From Paenarthrobacter nitroguajacolicus (GTDB taxonomy: Bacteria > Actinomycetota > Actinomycetes > Actinomycetales > Micrococcaceae): a DNA stretch of 64,000 bases. Below, piece after piece: positions 45,608 to 53,785 of this stretch (its first letter is position 1; each line of letters starts with the position of its first letter). The stretch lies in assembly GCF_007786235.1 (NCBI RefSeq), contig NZ_VNFK01000016.1:1-64000 (forward strand), given 5' to 3'. The notes under the pieces are model-generated. The model made no database searches and was not told the DNA's origin. It saw only the letters and a list, made by a program, of their open reading frames with translations. A program made the position numbers and the translations under genes.

Positions 45608-46264
45608 GTGAACGCCCTCGCACAGGTTCCCGCGGACTTTCTCTTCGCCCTGGGAACGCTACGAAAAGCACAATGCCGCAGCGAACTGCGGCTTGACGAG
45701 ATCCCCGCACCCGCACGTCTGGCACCCTACGCAGTTGCCCTGGGCGCAGAAGTCTTCAGCCCCACCGCGGCCACCCGGCAGGTCCCCGTCCATGGGCCCG
45801 CGGCCAAAGCCTTCGCCGCGAGCCAGAGCAACGCTCCGGCCAGTGAAGAGGACGACGAGTTGGCCACGGGCCGCTTTATCCTTCTGCACGACCCCGATGG
45901 TTCCGCCGTTTGGGAAGGCGAGTTCCGCATCGTCACCTACATCCGGGCCCAAATGGACGCCGAGATGGGAAACGACTCCATGCTTGGGTCGGTTGCCTGG
46001 ACGTGGCTCGTGGACGCCTTGGAAAACCACGCAGCCCCGTACCGCGCTGCTGGAGGCACTGCCACCCGGATTCTCTCCGAAAGCTTTGGCACCCTGGCTG
46101 ACCGTCCGGACACCATAGACATCGAACTTCGCGCGTCCTGGACTCCCGCCAGTGCCGACGTCCAAGCACATTTGGAGGCGTGGTCAGACATGGTCTGCAC
46201 GTTCGCCGGCCTTCCGCCCCTTCCGCCAGGGGTCACGGGACTACCCAACAGGAGGCTCAATTGA
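45608..46264 (+). CDS. DUF3000 protein
   Basis: 218 residues of the actinobacterial DUF3000 family: QVPADFLFALGTLRKAQCRSEL at the start, RFILLHDPDGSAVWEGEFRI in the middle and a Pro-rich end. Function unknown. It precedes RNase D, the same order as Rv2680-Rv2681 before dxs1. TAACCT lies 6 nt before GTG 45608, so the message may be leaderless. Confidence 0.88.
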   Translation: MNALAQVPADFLFALGTLRKAQCRSELRLDEIPAPARLAPYAVALGAEVFSPTAATRQVPVHGPAAKAFAASQSNAPASEEDDELATGRFILLHDPDGSAVWEGEFRIVTYIRAQMDAEMGNDSMLGSVAWTWLVDALENHAAPYRAAGGTATRILSESFGTLADRPDTIDIELRASWTPASADVQAHLEAWSDMVCTFAGLPPLPPGVTGLPNRRLN

Positions 46265-46320
46265 CTGGCCACAACCCGAAGGCACCCTGCTCCGGCGGGA
46301 ATCGGTAAGCTTAAGCCACC

Positions 46321-47664
46321 ATGACCCCTGAAAATCTGGATAAAACCACAGCCGGCGATCCGGTTGCTGATCCCACCACCCACATCAAGGTTGACGGCTT
46401 CGACAGCCACGTTCCTGAAGTTATCGATCTCGATACCCCACGCGAAGGCGTGCCGTTGGTCATCGACACAGCGGCCGGTTTGGAGCGGTGCGCAGCCGCC
46501 ATCGCCGCCGGCACAGGACCTGCCGGCGTGGACGCCGAGCGCGCATCCGGATTCCGTTACGGCCAGCGCGCCTTCCTGGTGCAGATCCGGCGTGAGGGTG
46601 CGGGCACCTGGCTGATCGATCCCGAGCCCTTCGACAACCTGGACATCATCAATGACGCCCTCCGTGGCGTCGAATGGATCCTGCACGCAGCCACCCAGGA
46701 CCTGCCTTGCCTGTCGGAGCTGGGGATGTGGCCGGACAAGCTTTTCGACACAGAACTGGCGGCCCGGCTCGCCGGACTCCCCCGCGTCGGGCTGGCAGCT
46801 GTTATCGAGCAGCTTCTCGGCTTCGGACTCGCGAAGGAACACTCTGCCGCAGACTGGTCCACCCGTCCCCTTCCGGAACCGTGGCTGCGGTACGCCGCCC
46901 TGGACGTCGAAGTCCTTGCTGAACTCCGCGAGGAACTCATTGAACTGCTGGAAGCGGACGGCAAGCTGGAGTACGCAGAGCAGGAGTTCGCGGGAATCCT
47001 CGCCGCCGGCATCTCCCCGCCGCGGGTCGATCCATGGCGCAAAACCTCCGGGCTCCACCAGATCCGTGACCGCCGCCAACTGGCAGCCGTCCGTGAACTG
47101 TGGCAGGAACGCGATCAACTCGCAAGGAAACGCGACGTAGCGCCCGGTCGACTCATCCCCGACTCTGCCCTCGTCGCTGCAGCAAAGGCCATGCCCACAA
47201 CGGTCCCGCAACTTCTGGCGACCAAGGGGTTCCACGGCAGGTCCGCCCAACGTGAAGCTCCCCGTTGGTTGCGCTGCATCACGAACGCCCGCACCATCAC
47301 GGATCTCCCGCCCCTGCATTTGCCCACCAACGCGCCACCCCCACCACGGGTGTGGGTTGACCGGGATCCGGAAGCGGCGGCACGGTTGGCCACCGCCCGG
47401 CCGGCCCTGCAAGCCAAGGCCGACGAACTCAACCTGCCCGTCGAAAACCTGCTGACTCCCGACTACTTGCGTCGGGTTGCCTGGCGACCCCCGGCTGATG
47501 CCTCGTTGGAATCCATCTCGGCGGAGCTGCGGGCGCTCGGTGCACGCGAATGGCAAATCTCCTTCGCCGCTCCGATCCTCACCGAAGCATGCCTGAACCC
47601 CCAACCGCTTCCGGCCAAGGAGTCCAAATCCAAGGAAGCGCAACAATCCAAGGACTCCGACTGA
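46321..47664 (+). CDS. rnd: Ribonuclease D-like exonuclease with HRDC domain
   Basis: 3'-5' exoribonuclease for stable-RNA processing. The 447 residues have DEDDy motifs: GVDAERASG (Asp and Glu), LHAATQDLPCL (Asp) and RYAALDVEVL (Tyr, Asp). An HRDC domain (about 245-320) follows, and a Lys/Ser-rich tail ends the protein. No ribosome site; TAAGCT lies 9 nt before ATG. Confidence 0.93.
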   Translation: MTPENLDKTTAGDPVADPTTHIKVDGFDSHVPEVIDLDTPREGVPLVIDTAAGLERCAAAIAAGTGPAGVDAERASGFRYGQRAFLVQIRREGAGTWLIDPEPFDNLDIINDALRGVEWILHAATQDLPCLSELGMWPDKLFDTELAARLAGLPRVGLAAVIEQLLGFGLAKEHSAADWSTRPLPEPWLRYAALDVEVLAELREELIELLEADGKLEYAEQEFAGILAAGISPPRVDPWRKTSGLHQIRDRRQLAAVRELWQERDQLARKRDVAPGRLIPDSALVAAAKAMPTTVPQLLATKGFHGRSAQREAPRWLRCITNARTITDLPPLHLPTNAPPPPRVWVDRDPEAAARLATARPALQAKADELNLPVENLLTPDYLRRVAWRPPADASLESISAELRALGAREWQISFAAPILTEACLNPQPLPAKESKSKEAQQSKDSD

Positions 47665-47679
47665 TTGCGTTGGTCTGCA

Positions 47680-47720
47680 GGCCCGTCACCCGAATCTCCC
47701 TTCGCGGTGGCGGGCCTTTT
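47680..47720 (+). terminator. Rho-independent terminator of rnd
   Basis: Stem GGCCCGTCACC / GGTGGCGGGCC (one G-T pair) followed by TTTT. Confidence 0.85.
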
Positions 47721-47771
47721 GCGTGCCAGCATCTTCCTCCCGCCGCCGGCTTAACTGACCTTGCAAGCTAA

Positions 47772-47787
47772 GTTACTCATGAGTAAC
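47772..47787. promoter_or_regulatory. Palindromic operator candidate upstream of fadAB
   Basis: GTTACTCATGAGTAAC is a perfect 16-bp palindrome 65 bp upstream of fadA. Its size and symmetry fit a TetR-family repressor site, as control fatty-acid degradation in many bacteria. The regulator is not in the window. Confidence 0.6.
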
Positions 47788-47852
47788 ATTGCAGTAATGC
47801 CAACGGGACCCGCCTTGCGGATCCTGCGGCACGTCTCAACGAGGAGTAATAC

Positions 47853-49133
47853 ATGAGTCCAACACGCAGTGCTCAGAGGATCGTCCGTGACGTTGTCTTC
47901 GTGGACGGGGTCCGCACCCCTTTCGGCAAGGCCGGAGAGAAAGGCATCTACGCCGGTACCCGCGCCGATGACCTCGTGGTCAAGTGCATCCGCGAACTCA
48001 TGAGGCGGAACCCCTCGTTGCCCGCGGACCGCGTCGACGAGGTGGCCATCGCAGCCACCACCCAGACCGGAGACCAGGGCCTCACCATCGGCCGCACGGC
48101 CGCTTTGCTGGCCGGACTCCCCCGCACCGTCCCCGGCTTCGCGATCGATCGCATGTGCGCCGGAGCCATGACGGCAGTGACGACGACGGCGAGCGGCATC
48201 GGCTTCGGCGCCTACGACGTCGTCATCGCCGGAGGCGTTGAACACATGGGCAACCACCCCATGGGCGCCGGCGCCGACCCCAATCCTCGCTTCATGTCCG
48301 AGCGACTGGTAGACCCCGCAGCGCTGAACATGGGCAACACGGCCGAGAACCTGCACGACCGCTTCCCCGCCATCACCAAGGACCGCACGGACACCTACGC
48401 GGCAGCTTCCCAGGCCAAGCTCGCCGCGGCCTACGCCAACGAGCAAATCCAGCACGACCTCGTGCCCGTGGCCACCATGAAGCCGGGCCAGGGCTGGACT
48501 CTCCACACGACAGACGAGCCTCCGCGCCCCGGAACCACTGTGGAAGACCTGGCCGAACTGCGTACTCCATTCCGCGCTCACGGCCGGGTCACCGCAGGCA
48601 ACGCCGCGGGACTGAACGACGGCGCCACAGCAGCGGTCCTGGCATCGGCCGAAGCCGCCGAGGAACTCGGCCTGCCCGTCAAGATGCGCCTGGTCTCGTA
48701 TGCCTTCGCCGGCGTCGAGCCTGAGGTCATGGGCATAGGCCCGGTTCCCGCCACGGAGAAGGCCCTCAAGAACGCCGGGTTGGGCATTGAAGACATCGGA
48801 CTGTTCGAGATCAACGAGGCCTTCGCCGTCCAGGTCCTCAGCTTCCTGGACCACTTCGGCATCGCTGATGACGACCCCCGCGTCAACCGCTATGGCGGGG
48901 CCATCGCCGTCGGACATCCGCTCGCATCATCCGGCGTTCGCCTCATGAACCAGCTTGCACGCCAGTTCCAGGAGGATCCCTCGGTTCGCTACGGCATCAC
49001 CACCATGTGCATAGGCTTGGGCATGGGAGCCACGGTGATCTGGGAGAACCCCCACCACGCCGACTACGCATCTTCCACCTCTGACCAAGCCACCACAGCC
49101 GCCACAGCCGTCACAGAAGGAGCCGCAGCATGA
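47853..49133 (+). CDS. fadA: Acetyl-CoA acyltransferase (thiolase) of beta-oxidation
   Basis: Cleaves 3-ketoacyl-CoA. The 426 residues have nucleophile Cys in IDRMCAGAMTAV, GGVEHMGNHPMG, NEAFAVQ, the base His in GGAIAVGHPLASSG and the second Cys in TTMCIGLGMGA. GAGGAG lies upstream of ATG. The C-terminal tail is Thr/Ala-rich. The stop overlaps fadB by 4 bp, consistent with a trifunctional FadAB complex. Confidence 0.95.
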   Translation: MSPTRSAQRIVRDVVFVDGVRTPFGKAGEKGIYAGTRADDLVVKCIRELMRRNPSLPADRVDEVAIAATTQTGDQGLTIGRTAALLAGLPRTVPGFAIDRMCAGAMTAVTTTASGIGFGAYDVVIAGGVEHMGNHPMGAGADPNPRFMSERLVDPAALNMGNTAENLHDRFPAITKDRTDTYAAASQAKLAAAYANEQIQHDLVPVATMKPGQGWTLHTTDEPPRPGTTVEDLAELRTPFRAHGRVTAGNAAGLNDGATAAVLASAEAAEELGLPVKMRLVSYAFAGVEPEVMGIGPVPATEKALKNAGLGIEDIGLFEINEAFAVQVLSFLDHFGIADDDPRVNRYGGAIAVGHPLASSGVRLMNQLARQFQEDPSVRYGITTMCIGLGMGATVIWENPHHADYASSTSDQATTAATAVTEGAAA

Positions 49134-51274
49134 GCGCCGCCGAATTCCAGAAGCTCGCCGCCCTGTTCCCCGATGAAATCGTGACGCATTCCTACGTCCA
49201 GGACATCCAGCTCCCGGGCGGCGCCGGGACGTTTGCCCTGATTACCCTGGACAACGGGCTGGACCACTCCAAGCCCACCACCCTGGGTCCCAACACCCTG
49301 GTGGAACTCGGCGGCGTCCTGGAGGACCTCAAGGACCGGGCCTCCCGCGGTGAAATCGTGGGCGTCGGAGTCACAGGCAAGCCGTATTTCCTGGTGGCAG
49401 GTGCCGATCTCTCCGCGGTCAAGACGCTCAAAGAACGCGAACACGGCCTCTGGATGGCCCAGCTCGGCCACGCCGTTTACGCTACGTTGGCCGATCTTGG
49501 CGTTCCCAGCTTTGCCTTCATCAACGGCCTTGCCCTGGGCGGCGGGCTTGAAATAGCACTGCAGTCCACCTACCGGACCGTCTCCACAGGTGCGGGCGCA
49601 CTTGCCCTACCTGAAGCGTTCATCGGCCTCGTGCCGGGGTGGGGCGGCGTTTACATCCTGCCGCGCCTCGTCGGTCCCGAGAACGCAGTCAAGGTGATGA
49701 TCGAGAACCCCCTCAGCAACAACCGGACCCTCACCGGACCCCAGGCCTTTGAACTCGGCGTTGCGGACGCCATCTTTGAACCGGCCGACTTCGTGGAGCA
49801 GTCCCTCGCCTGGGCGGCCAGCGTCATCACCGGCGATGTGACGCCGGATCGTAACAACGCTGTTGATCCCGCTGACCAAGGTGTCGCCGCGCGCTGGGCG
49901 GCCGCGATTTCTGCAGGTCGCGCCTTCGTTGAGGCCAAGACGTCCAACGCCTCACCCGCGCCGGCCAAGGTTCTTGACGTCATGGAGGCAAACCGCACCA
50001 TGACGCAGGCGGACTCTGCTGCGCTGGAATGCGAGACCCTCGCCGGCCTCATGCAGACGGACGAGTTCCGTTCCACGGTGTACGCGTTCCTGGACCTCGT
50101 CCAGAAGCGCTCCAAGCACCCGGCAGGCGCCCCCGACCGTAAGTTGGCCCGCCCGGTAACCAAGATCGGCGTCGTTGGTGCCGGCCTCATGGCCAGCCAG
50201 CTGGCGTTGCTCTTCGCCCGGCAGCTGAAGGTCCCCGTGGTGATGACGGATATCGACCAGGCCAGGGTGGACAAGGGAGTGGCGTACGTCCACGCCGAAG
50301 TCGACAAGATGCTGGCCAAGAAACGGATCAAGCCCGACGCCGCCAACCGGACCAAGGCCCTTGTTACAGGTTCCGTGTCCAAGGCGGTGTTCGCTGATGC
50401 CGATTTCGTCATCGAAGCCGTCTTCGAAGAACTCCACATCAAGAAGCAGGTCTTCGCCGAGGTGGAGGAAATCGTCTCACCGGAGTGCATCCTCGCCACC
50501 AATACGTCCTCGTTGTCCGTCACGGCCATGGCCGAGGACCTAAAGCATCCGGAACGGCTGGTGGGCTTCCACTTCTTCAATCCGGTTGCAGTGATGCCCC
50601 TCCTGGAGATCGTGCGGGCCCCCAAGACCGACGACGCCGTCCTGGCCACCGCTTTCGAACTCGCCAAGGGTCTGAAGAAGACGGCTGTTCTCGTCAAGGA
50701 CGCTGCCGCGTTCGTTGTGAACCGCATCTTGCTGCGCCTCATGGGCGAGGTCATCGCCGCATTCGATGAAGGAACACCTGCCGAAGTGGCGGACACCGCC
50801 CTGCGACCCATGGGCCTGCCCATGTCTCCGTTCACCCTCAGTGCAATGGTGGGCCTGCCGGTAGCCCAGCACGTCCAGGAGTCCCTGCACGCAGCCTTCG
50901 GCGAACGGTTCCCTGTATCGCAGAACCTGCAAAAACTCATCGACAACGGCGTCAAGTCCCTCTGGGTACCCGGCCCGGACGGAACGCCTGTCATCCCCGC
51001 TGAGACGCTGGCCATCATGTCCTTCGGCAACACGCCGTCCACTGGCGAGGAGGTCCTGCGGCGCACGCAGGATGCACTGGCGGAAGAGATTGGGCTCATG
51101 CTGGAAGAAGGTGTCGTGGCTGGCCCCGAAGACATCGACCTCTGCGTCATCATGGGTGCCGGCTGGCCGATGTTCCTGGGCGGAATCACACCATACTTGG
51201 ATCGGGTGGGCGCCTCAGAGCGTGTCAACGGCAAGCGATTCCTTGCTCCGGGCGTTGCTTCGGCACCTGCCTAA
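49130..51274 (+). CDS. fadB: Fatty oxidation complex alpha subunit (enoyl-CoA hydratase / 3-hydroxyacyl-CoA dehydrogenase)
   Basis: 714 residues. The crotonase domain (about 1-220) has LVAGADLSAVK, FINGLALGGGLE and LPEAFIGLVPGWGG. The NAD-binding domain from about residue 342 has IGVVGAGLMASQLALLFARQ, and the dehydrogenase dyad lies in LVGFHFFNPV (His). The C-terminal domains include FVVNRILLRLMGE. It carries out hydration and oxidation before FadA. A 24-bp-arm inverted repeat follows the gene. Confidence 0.95.
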   Translation: MSAAEFQKLAALFPDEIVTHSYVQDIQLPGGAGTFALITLDNGLDHSKPTTLGPNTLVELGGVLEDLKDRASRGEIVGVGVTGKPYFLVAGADLSAVKTLKEREHGLWMAQLGHAVYATLADLGVPSFAFINGLALGGGLEIALQSTYRTVSTGAGALALPEAFIGLVPGWGGVYILPRLVGPENAVKVMIENPLSNNRTLTGPQAFELGVADAIFEPADFVEQSLAWAASVITGDVTPDRNNAVDPADQGVAARWAAAISAGRAFVEAKTSNASPAPAKVLDVMEANRTMTQADSAALECETLAGLMQTDEFRSTVYAFLDLVQKRSKHPAGAPDRKLARPVTKIGVVGAGLMASQLALLFARQLKVPVVMTDIDQARVDKGVAYVHAEVDKMLAKKRIKPDAANRTKALVTGSVSKAVFADADFVIEAVFEELHIKKQVFAEVEEIVSPECILATNTSSLSVTAMAEDLKHPERLVGFHFFNPVAVMPLLEIVRAPKTDDAVLATAFELAKGLKKTAVLVKDAAAFVVNRILLRLMGEVIAAFDEGTPAEVADTALRPMGLPMSPFTLSAMVGLPVAQHVQESLHAAFGERFPVSQNLQKLIDNGVKSLWVPGPDGTPVIPAETLAIMSFGNTPSTGEEVLRRTQDALAEEIGLMLEEGVVAGPEDIDLCVIMGAGWPMFLGGITPYLDRVGASERVNGKRFLAPGVASAPA

Positions 51275-51290
51275 GCAACCAGACGCTTAA

Positions 51291-51340
51291 CGCAGGAGGG
51301 CCGTGGCTGGAGCACCTGCTCCAGCCACGGCCCTCCTGCG
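51291..51340. terminator. Perfect inverted repeat with 24-bp arms between convergent genes
   Basis: Arms 51291-51314 and 51317-51340 are exact reverse complements around a 2-bp centre (CC). It lies between fadB and the convergent aldo/keto reductase and probably stops both. No U-tract is present on either side. Confidence 0.7.
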
Positions 51341-51361
51341 TCCTGCGTCCTGCGTCCTGCG
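51334..51361. repeat. Tandem repeat, 4 x TCCTGCG
   Basis: Four exact heptamers; the first is the end of the inverted repeat's right arm, and a degenerate fifth (TCTTGCC) runs to the aldo/keto reductase stop. Confidence 0.9.
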
Positions 51362-51367
51362 TCTTGC

Positions 51368-52345
51368 CTAGAAGAGTGCCACCTTCGGAGCGCGGGGGAA
51401 GATGTCGTCGAGTTCCTCGCGGTCCTCCTGTGTTGGCACCCAGCACACTGCTTCGGCGTTCTCACGGATTTGCTCGGGGCGGGTTGCACCGGCGATGACG
51501 CTGCTGACACCTGGTTGCGCAGCCAACCAGGAGAAAGCCAACTGGAGTTCGCTGATGTCACGTTCCTTGGCGAACTGGCCAAAGCGGCCCAGCTGCTCCC
51601 AGTCGGCGTCGTGAACCAAGTTGGTGCGGGTGTGGCTCAGCCGCGAGCCTTCCGGGGCCTTTCCAGCGGAGTACTTTCCAGTGAGGAGTCCATTGGCCAA
51701 GGGGAAGTACGGGAGGACACCCAGGGAGAACGCCCCGGCGGCCGGAAGTACTTCCAGCTCAGCGCGACGGTCCAGGAGGTTGTAGTGGTTCTGGGTCGAA
51801 ATGAACCGTGCACCACCGCCTTGTCGTCCCACATACTCAGCCTCGGCGATCTGCCAGCCCGCGAAGTTTGAATGTCCGATGTAGCGAACCTTCCCGCTGG
51901 ACACCAGGTCATCCAGGGCGGAGAGCGTCTTCTCGATGGGAGTCCGCGGATCCGGGGTGTGGAACTGATAGAGATCGATCCATTCCGTATCCAAGCGGCG
52001 AAGCGACGCTTCAACCGCTTTCACGATGTACCGACGCGAGCCACGGGCGTCGAAATCGTTACCGTTGACGCCACGCATGTCCATGCCGAACTTGGTACCG
52101 ATCACGACGTCGTCGCGGCGACCTTTGAGTGCCTTCCCCAGCATGACCTCGCTGAGGCCCGGCTCACGACCATAGACATCGGCGACGTCGAAGAAGGTCA
52201 CACCGGCGTCAACGGCGGCATGGACAACAGCGTCTGTTCCTTCCTGGGACTCTGTAGGGGTGTTGGCGCGGCCCAGATTGTTACAGCCCAGCCCAACAGC
52301 TGAGACGGTGAGTCCGGAATGGCCAAGGCGTCGGTATTCAGTCAT
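51368..52345 (-). CDS. Aldo/keto reductase
   Basis: 325 residues, (beta/alpha)8 barrel. The catalytic set is Asp and Tyr in FFDVADVYGREPGLSE, Lys in VIGTKFGM and His in YQFHTPDP. NADPH contacts lie near the end (SSVIAGATRPEQI). The substrate is unknown; close relatives act on sugars or carbonyls. No ribosome site; TAGGCT lies 6 nt before ATG on the minus strand. Confidence 0.92.
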   Translation of the reverse strand: MTEYRRLGHSGLTVSAVGLGCNNLGRANTPTESQEGTDAVVHAAVDAGVTFFDVADVYGREPGLSEVMLGKALKGRRDDVVIGTKFGMDMRGVNGNDFDARGSRRYIVKAVEASLRRLDTEWIDLYQFHTPDPRTPIEKTLSALDDLVSSGKVRYIGHSNFAGWQIAEAEYVGRQGGGARFISTQNHYNLLDRRAELEVLPAAGAFSLGVLPYFPLANGLLTGKYSAGKAPEGSRLSHTRTNLVHDADWEQLGRFGQFAKERDISELQLAFSWLAAQPGVSSVIAGATRPEQIRENAEAVCWVPTQEDREELDDIFPRAPKVALF

Positions 52346-52410
52346 GGATTCAGCCTATATCGCGCCTGCGGGCAGATTGTCACCTGAGGCAACAAAAAGA
52401 TCACACGACG

Positions 52411-52629
52411 CTACCGAGGCCCATACGAGATTCCGGACTCTTCCATAGCGTCCTCCAGTTGGGCAATGGCCGCCGGACCCATTCCGTGGAGCTTTGACAC
52501 TTCCACTTCACCGAACTCAGCCAACTGCTCCAATGTCTCGATCCCCTCGTGGGCCAGCGCCCTCTTTGCCGGCGCAGCAAGTCCCTTGGGGAGGGGCGTA
52601 TGGCCGGGCCAGTTGCTCTTGGACGGCAT
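52411..52629 (-). CDS. Small helix-hairpin-helix protein (RNA polymerase alpha-CTD-like)
   Basis: 72 residues from ATG 52629, with AGGAGG 7 nt upstream. LAAPAKRALAHEGIETLEQL followed by LHGMGPAAIAQLEDAM is a pair of HhH-type turns as in the alpha-CTD, which suggests nucleic-acid binding. It stands alone between the aldo/keto reductase and the WGR-like gene. A regulatory role is possible but unproven. Confidence 0.8.
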   Translation of the reverse strand: MPSKSNWPGHTPLPKGLAAPAKRALAHEGIETLEQLAEFGEVEVSKLHGMGPAAIAQLEDAMEESGISYGPR

Positions 52630-52658
52630 GGAGATCCTCCTGGTGCGTTGGGTGCTAC

Positions 52659-53219
52659 TTAGAGAGTAAAGCCCACGCCCTGCTTGGGCGAGTGCTTGAC
52701 CTTGAACGCAGTGGGATCGCTGTGGGGTGCTGCCGCGATGGTGAGCTTGGTGAAATCCAGGTCCTCGCCACGAACGCAGATCTTGATGGCGTTCACTGCC
52801 TTGCTGACGTCCGGGCAAAGGCAGAAGATGTTCAGGCGGCTATTGCCAATTTCGGAGCGATCCACGATGCCGAGGCCCCGCCACGCCAATTCACCAGTGA
52901 GGGCTGCCTTTGCCTTTCGTTCAAGGTGCCGATCCCGCTCGGTACCGTCCTTGGTCTTAAGGGCCAGCTGGGCAACAACCCAAAACTGCTCGGACTCGGG
53001 AATTTCGGCGTATCCATCTTCTTCGCATTGGGCGGCAAAGGCATCCATCAGCCCTTCCACCGTGGAGTCGTCGTCCACGCCTGTTTCATCAGTCTTGCTC
53101 TGGTGGCCAACCACGCCGTGGTTGACCACGAACTGCTGGTCTTCGTCGTCGTACCAGGCCTCCCGGAAGTGAAGGACTCCCTCTTCGTCCCGCTTGTACG
53201 TACGGATAATGCCGCTCAT
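52659..53219 (-). CDS. Unrecognised protein with a possible WGR-like N-terminus
   Basis: 186 residues from ATG 53219, overlapping the DUF402 stop by 4 bp. The N-terminus (HFREAWYDDEDQQFVVNHGV, then VGHQSKTD) resembles the WGR pattern of a strand pair, an HG(R)xG turn and a later GY; this is a visual match only. Residues 85-120 contain FWVVAQLALKT. The last 60 residues are beta-rich with Cys in IFCLCPD. No signal or membrane segment. Confidence 0.7.
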   Translation of the reverse strand: MSGIIRTYKRDEEGVLHFREAWYDDEDQQFVVNHGVVGHQSKTDETGVDDDSTVEGLMDAFAAQCEEDGYAEIPESEQFWVVAQLALKTKDGTERDRHLERKAKAALTGELAWRGLGIVDRSEIGNSRLNIFCLCPDVSKAVNAIKICVRGEDLDFTKLTIAAAPHSDPTAFKVKHSPKQGVGFTL

Positions 53220-53785
53220 GCTCGTCCTTTCCTGAACCACTCAGCACTGGTGCTGTTATGGCCGGTGATGTCGAATGGTGCTTTCATGGTGTCCACTGCT
53301 TCGAAAAGGGCCGTGCATTCTGCCCGCATGGCGGCCACCGTTGGTTGTGGATAGCCCATGGCCACCGTGTGATCATCGAACTCGTCTTCGTCATCCACGA
53401 ACACCCCGTGCCTGGTGGAGCGGATGACGTCCAGGTCCATGTCGATCATGTGGAACTCAGTGACACCCGGTCTGATCGGGTTCCAGGCGTGGGCAGTGGC
53501 GAGGTCTACGTAAATCCGGAAGTCGCCAGGATACGAGTCGTCGTAGAACGTGGCCACGAACTCCCCCGCTCGCGGGACCAGCAGGACCGCGTCCGAGGCG
53601 GTGTAGAAGGCCGCCCCCGGACGGGAACAAAACTCACCTGCTCCCTGAAAGATCCACCAGCCGTGGACGTCTTCACCGAGGTAGGTGCCGGGCACAACCC
53701 AATGCGCGGTGCCGTTCCACTTCCTGTTTCTCGCCACAACCAGATCGCCGGGCTGCAGTGCGCCCGGACCGCGACCGTCGCTCAC
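53216..53785 (-). CDS. DUF402 domain protein
   Basis: 189 residues. The DUF402 core reads FYDDSYPGDFRIYVDLATA, MIDMDLDVI and VDDEDEFDDH, a set of acidic residues that bind metal in FomD-like nucleoside diphosphatases. The substrate here is unknown. GTG 53785 overlaps the dxs stop by 4 bp, and its own stop overlaps the WGR-like gene by 4 bp, so dxs, DUF402 and the WGR-like gene form one coupled unit. Confidence 0.85.
   Translation of the reverse strand: MSDGRGPGALQPGDLVVARNRKWNGTAHWVVPGTYLGEDVHGWWIFQGAGEFCSRPGAAFYTASDAVLLVPRAGEFVATFYDDSYPGDFRIYVDLATAHAWNPIRPGVTEFHMIDMDLDVIRSTRHGVFVDDEDEFDDHTVAMGYPQPTVAAMRAECTALFEAVDTMKAPFDITGHNSTSAEWFRKGRA

Noticed and set aside
45937..47646. 569-codon minus-strand ORF opposite DUF3000 and rnd
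   Set aside because: It spans two real plus-strand genes and reads as their complement, without motifs.
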